Positions 12,401 to 21,082 of a stretch of DNA of 64,000 nucleotides are shown one piece after another. Both the position numbers and the translations under genes were made by a program. Every line of letters begins with the position of its first letter. Positions within the stretch are counted from its first letter, which is position 1. This stretch comes from Dactylonectria macrodidyma (lineage: Eukaryota > Ascomycota > Sordariomycetes > Hypocreales > Nectriaceae). The stretch covers positions 1,364,001-1,428,000 of the forward strand of contig JAGMUV010000015.1 of NCBI GenBank assembly GCA_020744425.1, given 5' to 3'. The notes under the pieces are model-generated. The model was not told the DNA's origin and did no database searches. It worked only from the letters and a program-made list of their open reading frames with translations.

Positions 12401-12476
12401 GACAAGTGGATGTAATAGAGATGGGCCACTTATATGTGGTCCACGTGGATTTACAGTGTAGTGGGTTCGGGCCTTG
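9455..12476 (-). mobile_element. hAT-superfamily DNA transposon, complete ends, transposase inactivated
   Basis: A 3022-bp element with 20-bp terminal inverted repeats (9455-9474 and 12457-12476, 18/20 identical) and 8-bp target duplication CGAGGGAC. The subterminal regions repeat GTGGAT-like motifs. The minus strand encodes a ruined hAT transposase: an N-terminal portion containing NAVNHLWREHKTPAPEGEKK, a catalytic-core stretch with RNKLALYSIACFFRDE and GFDGRLR...RCIGHTINLSAKAL, and the C-terminal dimerisation segment YPQLSRMALDFLTI-stop-PMLAECERLF. Many stops stand where Gln or Trp/Arg codons are expected (for example TAG for CAG), consistent with RIP-type C-to-T change. It is dead as an autonomous element. 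Confidence 0.92.
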
Positions 12477-13032
12477 CGAGGGACCGAGCCCCGATTTCAA
12501 CCCTCTTCTTGATACTAGCGTGAGATTCTCCGCTCTCCAACCTCTTAATCAAATCTTCTGGATCGAAGTCGGTGCCGATCGGATTCAAGCTGAAGGCTTC
12601 AGACATCATAAATTCTGTAGCCTCCTCGGGGGTGTCGAAATTGTCCACCTGTGTTTCGATCATGTTGCCGTCCGGATCTGTGTAATAAATACTGGTCGTA
12701 GGCCCGTGGTTGATGCAAACGGTAGGTGTGATAGCCAAAGCCTTGCGCTGAGAATATGATAAAGCAAGGTCGTCGAGAGTGTCAAAGGCAAATGCAATGT
12801 GCTCTAGGCCGGCAAACCCCGGCTGCTTGGCCTTAGTCCCCGGCACGCCGAGGATGGCAACCCGGTGGTGTTCTTCATCATACGTCAGGAATGACAAGTT
12901 TTCGTTTTCATATGATGCTTCAGCACCCAGGAAGGCTTTGTAGTAATCCACCATAGTCTTGAAATCTCCCGTACGAAGCACCACATGGGCGAAGCCGGAC
13001 GGGCTCTTGACCTTGACTGGCTGAGATGACAT
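12451..13032 (-). CDS. VOC-superfamily (glyoxalase / extradiol dioxygenase-like) protein with transposon-derived C-terminus
   Basis: Single-exon gene starting MSSQPVKVKSPSGFAHVVL at 13032, 193 residues. It has the paired beta-alpha-beta fold of vicinal-oxygen-chelate enzymes with candidate metal ligands His16 (GFAHVVLR), His78 (GLEHIAF) and Glu126 (NMIETQ), the 2-His-1-carboxylate pattern of extradiol-type dioxygenases. The last eight codons (ARPEPTTL) and the stop lie inside the hAT terminal repeat. The original end can be read beyond the transposon at 9427-9446, where the frame resumes VPPAQD-stop after the duplicated octamer. The core is untouched, so activity may survive, but the native 3' UTR and poly(A) signal are displaced by 3 kb. 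Its neighbours suggest a ring-cleavage or related role in a catabolic island (inference). Confidence 0.88.
   Translation of the reverse strand: MSSQPVKVKSPSGFAHVVLRTGDFKTMVDYYKAFLGAEASYENENLSFLTYDEEHHRVAILGVPGTKAKQPGFAGLEHIAFAFDTLDDLALSYSQRKALAITPTVCINHGPTTSIYYTDPDGNMIETQVDNFDTPEEATEFMMSEAFSLNPIGTDFDPEDLIKRLESGESHASIKKRVEIGARSLARPEPTTL
12477..12484. repeat. Right 8-bp target-site duplication of the hAT element
   Basis: The second copy of CGAGGGAC, identical to 9447-9454. It lies within the coding sequence of the VOC gene on the minus strand. Confidence 0.9.
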
Positions 13033-13205
13033 GATGATACAATGGAGCAGCGAAACTAATTTGGGAGAATAATCTGCTGTAGCGTAGATCAATCGTATAA
13101 TGAACTTCGATTAAGCTGTGTTTATAAATAACAATTAAAAGTCCGGCCTCGTCCTGCGTCATCGTCATCCACATCTCCGGAACGAAAACGTCCGGCGCGT
13201 CCAGC

Positions 13206-13217
13206 TTCGGAACCGAA
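13206..13217. promoter_or_regulatory. Inverted repeat TTCGG-AA-CCGAA in the divergent promoter
   Basis: A perfect 5-bp-arm palindrome 174 bases upstream of the VOC start and about 330 upstream of the Zn2Cys6 gene. Further CCGG/CGG motifs surround it (13142-13232). Zn2Cys6 dimers commonly bind paired CGG triplets, so this is a candidate site for the adjacent regulator (inference). Confidence 0.4.
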
Positions 13218-13546
13218 CAATCCGGTAGTACAACAAACTAATCCCAAACGAGTACTTCGCCTCCGACCTCATCTCTCCCCCGCAATCTACGGGTCTCAAC
13301 ATTCACCAAGTTCCCAAATGCACGCGCCAGAGTGGATATTCTGCCAACTTGAGTACGGGGAAGGCGGGTCGTAGAACTATTCCCCGCGTTATTGGGACGT
13401 TACCCATGTCTCGTTGCCACTAGGCTAGGAAGAATTGGTAAGCAGTCTGCATGGTCAGATTAACTAAGGACTCCTCACTTCCCATCTTTGCAGGGAACTC
13501 GACTCGTGGGCTTCTTCCTCTAGGCGCGGATGTCACAACAACAATC

Positions 13547-16500
13547 ATGACAGACGTGCCATTGCCTCAGAGCCCACTCTCTGAGGACGGGGAGTCAAGG
13601 GCTGCATCTCCCAGGAGCGTCGTAACTAATCCAAGACGTCGAACCAAATCCAGCCAAGCGGTGAGATCCTGATACGTCCTTGGGTTCGAGGATCCCAACT
13701 GAGTGCTGATATCGACTTGGCAGTGCGACCGGTGCAGATCAAAAAAGATCAAATGTGAGTCCTACGGAATTCAATAAGCCACAATTTCTCGAGGCATAGA
13801 ACTGAGCCCCTATACAGGCAATGGGGTCCAACCATGCAAAAGTTGCCTCGTAAGTTTGTCAATCGCTAGCCAAGAGCAACGCATGACCTCAATTGACACA
13901 ATTTGCAATAAAAGGACAAGGCTACGTCATGTTCCTATGAAACCATGACACGAAGAACTCGAGGATCCGCCAGAGAAAGAGCGAATCTTTTGCAGGCGCA
14001 ATTAGATCATGCCCAGATGTTGTTGAGATCTGCTGGAGTCATCGACCCGAATCTTGCAACACCGCCTTCACAGCCGCATGAGAATACGCAGAACTGTATC
14101 GACGTCCTGTTGCATGCAGCAAGCCTTCCTTCCGCTCAAATGAATCTGTCCGAGTACTCGCACAGCATCTGCACCAATAGCAATGATCATTGTCAGCCAG
14201 ACGACCAACATCTCATCGCGCAATCATCTCACCAAAAGGAACCCGAACCCACTGTCCCATATCTCTTCTCGCCACAGCTCTCTCTAGGAACAACCTTGAA
14301 TCATATAGACTCGGTATCCAATGATAACGTCAGCTCGGATATACTGCCAACAACATCCCCGGATACGATAAGAGAAGCGTTGAGCACTGCGAGATGCACC
14401 TCGAATTCTGCAAATGACCGGCATCCTCTGGAAACAATCATTCGGGATCTTGACCAAATTGGCCCTAGTGGTTCTACACTATTCGGGAATGATGAAGATG
14501 ACCCAGAAGTGGAAGAACCGGTACGGAATCCTCCAATTTCGTCACCGAGATGGACAGCTAATCATCCCATCACAGCCAAGCCGAGATGAGCATCACGGTA
14601 AAATTACCTCTCTGGGATTTATGTGAAACCTCAAGGCAAAAGTGCTAACGTCATATCCAATCAGGCCCTACTTCATATCTCTCCATTTGTGTCAGCCCTG
14701 GGATCGGATGGATAGCAAGCAAAATAGGGCATTCGAACTTTACCAATTGCGCCAAAACGCTCATGTCATCGATCAGACACAGGCTGAGACTGAATAAACG
14801 TATAAGCAAGGAGAGAATTGATGACCCTGACCCAAATACGGCATGGAAATACAGTCGCGGTGAGTGAGAAATCATTTCCTGGGCTCTAACTATTCTAACT
14901 GGGCTTGTTCTCCTAACGATAGCATACTTCGAAGATAGCGCAATATCGACATTCTATCTCATAAACCGACAATCGTTCGAGGCACGACTCATATGGCATT
15001 TCGAAAACCCGTCGACCAGCCAAGACGACAGCGTATGGTTCGCAGTACGAAATATTGTTTTCGCCACCGGATGCAGAGCGCTGATGGCAAAGAGTCATTC
15101 CTGGACAGAATCGCAATCTCAGTCTTGGAAATACTTTGAAAACGCCCTGCATGTTGAGACAGATCTTATCCATGGCGAATATGGATTTGCAGCTATACGG
15201 GTACTTTTAGCTATGGTCAGTTCGAAAGAAAAACACGATTCAGATGTAGAAACAACTGACCGAGCCGTTGACAGGCAATATTTTGTGAAGCTGGGAGTGG
15301 CCAGAAATTGGAATACATGCTTGTTGGGTGCGCTTTGCGTATAGCCCAATCCAAAGGGCTGCACCTACGTTCTAATGCATCAAGGATGTCCCCAGAAGAG
15401 GATACGAAAAGAAGTTGGCTATTCTGGTCTCTTTATTGTTTTGAAAAGCATCTCTCCTTACGCTCTGGGCGTCCATCGGTAGGCTGGGTGGCACGATAGA
15501 TATCTCCTTAGCAACTCGGACGCGTAATACTGACCACGACGCCCTTTTAGGCTATCAATGACGACGACATCAGTTGCGAACTTCCTTCAAAAGCGCCAGA
15601 TGGGAATCCACACAAGCTCGAGTGGTTTTTATACGCTGTACGCCTGGGGAAAATATCATCGTCAATCATCCAAAAGTTCTCCACAGTGAAAGCACGTCAG
15701 CAACCCCTCTCACATGTGGCCAAACTTGTACACCAACACGATCAAGAGCTACGACGGTGGTACCAGGATGTGCCCGATCTATACAGACAAAACCCAGCCC
15801 AGAAGACCATAGGGCTTCCCAGTGGTATTCTCGACGAGCATCTTCACTATCTAGGTCTCTCGTACCACGGATGTCTGTCAGTTGTTCATTGTATCCTAGC
15901 CCACCCTTGGAATATCCCTGGCCAAGTGAAAGACCATGACAAAGATGTCCAGGAAGCTCTACAAAACAGTGTTCAGGCTCTGGCCAAATCATCTAGAGAT
16001 ATCATCCTCACCACGAGATCCATCAAGGTTTCTTCAATGGTGCCAGCTTGGTATGTTGCATTCGGCACTCACTATTGTCCTTGCGATCTTTGGAAAAAGA
16101 TTGGTGACATGCATTCTGACGGATAATATTCTCTAGGCTTCTTTTCTACTACCCCTTGATAGGCATGATCAACATGTTTATTTGTATCCTCAATTCGCCG
16201 ACTTCCGAGAGCACACCGAGAGACATTAGTTTGCTGGAAATGGTAGCTGGCTATTTTGGGTATCTAGATTATTCTAGTGATGCAACGATATCATTCTCAT
16301 TCACAGCGAGCCTTGGGACATGGGCTCGCCAGGCTGTGTCGAATGCCAATGCGCAACAGGAAAATTTGCTGGCATCAAACCCGCTTCCTACTACGCCTCA
16401 TGAGGTAGACTTTGGAGAGATGAACTTTTTCAACGAGGTACGTACGTTCCGTTCTACGCACATGATTCTCGTTTCTGACAGAAATGTTAGATTGGCGACT

Positions 16501-16559
16501 TCACCTTCGACCAAATGGCGTTTGAAGAATGGCCAAGCTTCTTACCACGATTGCCATAG
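13547..16559 (+). pseudogene. Zn2Cys6 transcription factor gene with two apparent frameshifts
   Basis: Fungal pathway regulator. The start MTDVPLPQSPLSEDGES is followed by a GT-AG intron and CDRCRSKKIK, then after a second intron CNGVQPCKSC, giving five zinc-cluster Cys; the sixth is probably in DTICNKRTRLRH, whose splicing is unclear. The following coding run (TRRTRGSARERANLLQAQLD) is reached only by a one-base shift near 13945. A second shift is needed near 14520 to pass from DDPEVEEP to YGILQFRHRDGQLI. Downstream exons are normal: GPTSYLSICVSPGIGW, a fungal_trans stretch containing CALRIAQSKGLHLRS and WLFWSLYCFEKHL, then WLLFYYPLIGMINMFICIL, and a last exon IGDFTFDQMAFEEWPSFLP with stop at 16557-16559. 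The two indels imply a recently broken gene, unless they are assembly errors. It lies divergent to the VOC gene and convergent with the acetoacetyl-CoA synthetase gene. Confidence 0.72.
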
Positions 16560-16725
16560 ATCGTTTTTAACAGTGATGGAGAATTGTACTACTAGCCTAA
16601 ATATGAAGCAGGAGCAGGGTGTTTCGGGGGTCAAAGGTGTTCAATATTCGCTTTCATGACCACTCTGGAGCTTTGAAAATTAGCAATCCATCGCTTCTAA
16701 AAATCTAGAGTCATTGAAGTTGCTA

Positions 16726-19280
16726 TTATAGTTTGCCAACCCTTGAATCGGCCAAAGTGGTAACACTTTCAATATCGAAGAAGCGTTCAAACAGCTTCAG
16801 ACTTTCTGGGTTCGCCACCGATCCCGAAGGCGTCACCTTTTTGCCGGACACGATTTGCTTCACTGCAAGTTCGATTTTCTTCCCATTGACCGTGTATGGG
16901 ATATCTTCCACCTGGAATATGAACTTTGGCACATGTCGGGGGCTCAGAGCAGATCGAATAGCTCCCTTCGTAGACTGAATGAGTTGGGTTGTCAGGGTCG
17001 ATTCGCCCTTCATCTTGACGAACAGCAGCACCGTTTCGTCTCCATCACCGGGGCGGCGTTGCCCAACACAGATCGTATCTTCGAAGACGGGGATTTTCGA
17101 AGTGACATTGTAAATCTCGGCGGACCCAAAACGAACACCGGAAGGATTCAGAACACCATCTCTGAAGAATCACAGCAAGGTTAGCAAATCGGTTGGACTT
17201 GGCTACAGCTGACTGAAGGACAATGGGGTAGCTCTAGAAAGACTTACGATCTCCCAAGCATTGTGTACGTCCCTGTTGATGGCAAGACGGAAACAAAGTC
17301 GCCTTGATGCCAGACTTTAGTCCCATAGCGGTCAAAGTATGCTGATTTATACTTGGCTTCGCCTCCAGGACCCCAAAACTGAATGGGCTCACTGGGGAAT
17401 GGTTGGCGGCAGACCAGTTCGCCTGGTTCCCCTGTATATTGAATCGACACTGGAGAATCGGAGGACGAATCTAGAACGTCAATTGCCATCCCCAGCGCTG
17501 GCGCTTGAATTTCGCCTGCGAAGAGTGGTGATGTCGGATCGCCCCCAAGAACTGTATCGTGAATGAAACTGTTAGCACAAGTAATCCGCGATGCTAACAT
17601 CCAAGATGGTAAACTAACGAGCACACGCCAAGTCAGTCCCTCCACTACTAGAGACTAGATGCGCGTTTGGTGGAAATGCTTCGTCGTAGAACCACTCGCA
17701 GACGTCGCTTTCGAGGACTGAACCAGTTGAAGTTACCCTTCTCAGAGATGACAAGTCGACAAGCTCGCCTGTTGCATTTAGTATATGAATACCATGGATA
17801 CTCAAAATGATTGGGACATACGTGGCTTTATGTTCAGCTTTTTCAAGTCGGACAGGAACCGAGCTGATGTCCCGAACAATGAAAGCCTGGAGGGTCCAAG
17901 TTAGCGAGAGCACGTAAATGGAAATTCAGACCCATTTGTCTTACTTCAACTGGGACGCTAGACGCAGGGTTACCATTGGGTCAGGTACCAATGGCGAGCC
18001 ATCATATACGACAATACTTCCGCCATAAGACAGCCCGCACAGGACCATGGCCCACATGATCCAACCGGTCTGCCGTAGATATCAGTACCCAGGATGTATA
18101 TAGCAAGGTTCCTACTAACCGTTGTGTACTGATAGATAATCTCTCCTGGTTTCACATCGAGATGAAGCATGTAGTCTTTCTTAACTTGTATGAGAAGACC
18201 CTACACCGCTGTTAGTGGGTCCACATCACCAACGATGAAGCATCGATGGAATGTACTCACGCAAGCGCTGTGCACAATGCATTTTGGCGAGCCTGTCTGT
18301 AGGATTGTCAGTGATGAAATTGGTTAAAATTGAATGTAATGATCTTACTGTTCCCGAAGAATATACTATGAATCCGGGATGGTTGAAGGGAAGTTGAGTA
18401 AAGGTCAGCTCCTTTCGGGTACTCAAATCCAGGAATTGATTCCATGATTTCGTCACTGGACTCAGCTGAGGTGCCGTTGACGGGTCTCGTTGAATGATGA
18501 CTGCGAGTTCAAATCCAGGAACCGACTGCAGTGCACCGACACATTTTGAGGCTTTGTCTCGGAGATCCCTCAGCTTTCCGTTATAAACCACTGAGCTTTC
18601 GAAGAAGACCACCTTTGGATTTATCTGGGTTAGTCGGTCCATTATTCCAGAAGCACCCATGTCGGGAGATGAGGTTGACCAGATTGCTCCGATGGAGAGG
18701 GTCGCCAAGCAAATGGTGATGGCCTCCACGCAATTCGATATGACTGCAGCCACTCGATCGCCGGGCTGAATTCCAATTTGAATGAGAGCATCTGCAATGA
18801 CTTGCACTTGATCTTTCAGGTGTGACCATGTCACTTTCTTCAAGTCTCTTCCTCCCTCCCCACACGCATATATGGCCACGTCTGGTCCAGTTTTATTCTG
18901 CAAAATGTGCTCCGCAAAATTCATTCGGACGGTGGGGAAGAATTGGGGTGGCGGATACAATGAGGAATCGCCGGCCTCATGGTGGTATTAGATTTATGAT
19001 ACAGTCGTTTGTGTCCAAGGCATCTCACCGTATTCCGAATAATGTCCTCGGGTACAAGTCCCGGCTTCAAGTTCTCGAATTGAAATAGCTCCCTCCAGAA
19101 ATCGGGCGCGGTTTTGGGATTGACCGACCAGGCGTGAAGTTCTCGATAGTTTCTTGGTGCATCCGGAGAATTGCCCATCTTCTGCATGACCTGTTTTCGG
19201 AAGATCTCCATGTTGGACGTCGAGGGGTCTGAGGGAGACCATAGCAGCCTTGGCTGTATGGATACGGATTGAGAGGACAT
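16726..19280 (-). CDS. Acetoacetyl-CoA synthetase, multi-exon
   Basis: ATP-dependent activation of acetoacetate to acetoacetyl-CoA (ANL adenylating family), usually cytosolic, feeding sterol and polyketide precursors or ketone-body use. The start is MSSQSVSIQPRLLWSPS at 19280. Domains in order: N-terminal ACAS_N type (NYRELHAWSVNPKTAPDFWR), adenylation domain (YSSGTTG-like motif split by an intron: FNHPGFIVYSSG then GSPKCIVHSACG), TTGWIMWAMVLCGLSYGGS, LFGTSARFLSDLKKLNI, ELVDLSSLRRVTSTGSVL, LVSSSGGTDLA, and the C-terminal subdomain with PYTVNGKKIELAVKQ carrying the catalytic Lys. The stop is at 16726-16728. At least seven short introns restore one frame. The exon junction after GGTDLA is uncertain. 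It looks intact. In this context acetoacetate could come from aromatic ring breakdown by neighbouring oxygenases (inference). Confidence 0.9.
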
Positions 19281-19985
19281 TGTTGTCAGAATACAGGTGG
19301 CGGTGAAGCGTCAATCTCGAACCTGTCTTGTCTGTTTCGCCGGCCTGATGGGTACTGGCCTTGCCTTGAGCTGGCAGATTTCGCTTGTTTCGTTTCTCGA
19401 CACGGGTGAGGGTCTATCTCACACTCGATAGGATAAACAATCGGGACGCAGATATTTAAAGAAATGGATTTGGGGTACCATGGAATGCTTTGGAGGGGTG
19501 GGTCTAGCTAACCTCGGAATTCCTGGATCTGGCTTCCGTTGTACCTCGGACACTGGGATATGCCAAGCCACCGTATTGCCACGGGAATAGGAGTCCAATT
19601 GAAATTAGGGATCCTGAAAGATGGGCTTATTTTTTTTATTTTTTTTTGGGGTATTTCACACAATTTTGAATTATGCATGGGTTTGTACTATGGTGTTCAA
19701 TATCGGATTCACCTCAATATACGGTGCCTGGCCAACAAGATCGATAATGACAACTGATCCATCGTTAATAATGGAAGGAAAATTCACCCATTCAAAGACA
19801 CAACTCGGAATGAATCACCAAGTTATTCTGAAAATACGTGATGGAAGTGTGTGTTCTGTTCTAATACTTGTCCGTTCTATCTCATGATGTCCGTTCTATC
19901 TAAACCCCATGCATGTGTTCCCTTACATCCCCCAGTATTTCCAGCCGAGCCCAGGCGCACAGAACAGCAACTGTTGATAAACTCA
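19281..19985. other. Intergenic; promoter of the acetoacetyl-CoA synthetase gene
   Basis: No coding frame here is convincing. It contains T-rich tracts near 19628-19648 and the 3' flank of the NTF2-like gene. Confidence 0.4.
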
Positions 19986-20570
19986 TCAGTCTTCGCCTCG
20001 AAGCGCTTTCAGCAGAGGAGCCGAGTCCTATTATTGTCAGTACTCTAGGCGGAAAAGATTGTGGGAATAGCTTGCCGCCCAAACTTGATAGACCTTGATT
20101 CTTGTCCTATCGCCGCTGCCGTCGAAGACAATCTGCCCAGTGAACTCGCCCTTTACCTTTCTGTCGTTCTGCAAAACCATTTCCACCGTCCCGATGAGCA
20201 TGACATCTGCCGCGTCACTGTCATATGCGTATACTTTCTGAATGACGTGATGGCGGACTTTTATCAGCTTCCAAGCATTTTCTCGGCTTTTGCGGATCTC
20301 TGGAGAAGGAGATTGAGACGTGCGGTCAGCTTTAGACGTCATATTTGACTTGATGTGAGGTAAGGATGGAGCCTTTGTACCTGCAGAGCCATTTGCCGTC
20401 CCGCCTCCTCCATGGAGGCTACCATCGGTAGTGAATATTTCATCAGCCAGTTTGTTGCCGACGCCATCACTGGGGTCATCCAGCAGAGAAAAGAATTTAT
20501 CTATCTGTGTTTTGGCCTCATCAGACAAAGCAGCCGCCGGCCATTTCGTATTCTCGGTGTTGTAGCCCAT
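19986..20570 (-). CDS. NTF2/SnoaL-like small protein, two exons
   Basis: Exon 1 (20076-20570) starts MGYNTENTKWPAAALSDEA. Exon 2 (19986-20027) encodes DSAPLLKALRGED. The 48-base intron has a GC donor (gcg/GCAAGC) and a good CTGAC branch site. The total is 178 residues. The C-terminal half (RHHVIQKVYAYDSDAADVML, then GTVEMVLQNDRKVKGEFTGQ and RIKVYQVWADS) has the strand-rich pattern of the cone-shaped NTF2/SnoaL fold; a disordered Ser/Gly-rich loop separates it from the N-terminal helix. SnoaL-like proteins include cyclases and isomerases, but many fungal members have no known activity, so no reaction is assigned. It is divergent to the flavoprotein monooxygenase across a promoter with inverted repeats. 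Confidence 0.75.
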
Positions 20571-20793
20571 TGCAGCTGTGGAATCTATCGCCAGTTTGTT
20601 GTATGAAATGGTCTTGTGTAAAGTAACCGTGTGCCATGTTTTATGCAGTTATTTCTTTTGATTAATTCTGTAGAAAATTATTTAACACCCGATAGCAAGG
20701 ATAGAAAGTTGTGTCGCTAGTGTGCAATCCAGAAGATGCGCTATTGCCTACCCCGCCACCACCTGGTCCTGGTAAATGACGGACTCTTGGAAC

Positions 20794-20805
20794 CCGAGAA
20801 CTCGG
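20794..20805. promoter_or_regulatory. Inverted repeat CCGAG-AA-CTCGG
   Basis: A perfect 5-bp-arm palindrome in the divergent promoter between the NTF2-like and monooxygenase genes, 26 bases from a second, longer inverted repeat with the same core. It is a candidate Zn2Cys6 or other dimeric regulator site (inference). Confidence 0.45.
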
Positions 20806-20830
20806 AAAGATTGTACCCGAAGTGCGAAAG

Positions 20831-20851
20831 CTCGGGTGTCAACAACCCGAG
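20831..20851. promoter_or_regulatory. Inverted repeat CTCGGGT-N7-ACCCGAG, probable operator
   Basis: Seven-base perfect arms separated by seven bases, in the roughly 510-base divergent promoter. The CTCGG/CCGAG core is shared with 20794-20805, and a half site ACCCGAA lies between them (20816-20822). Clustering of the same half site in about 60 bases argues for a real binding site, probably co-regulating both flanking genes (inference). Confidence 0.55.
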
Positions 20852-21082
20852 GCCAACCGCTCAGAATACCGCGGCTTAGTTTCAATATCTCGAGGCGCAA
20901 AACTTAGGGTTGACTATGATAGGAAGTCCGATCATGTTTCTCCCGAGAACCGGAGTTCGCGATGTCGATCCGATGGGCTCGTAGGCTGTCAGTGAGCATA
21001 CATCAAATCTGAGAATATGAATGGAAGGTCTCTGAGACACATAAATATTTCTATATTTGCACATCCTCAAGACAAACTTAAG

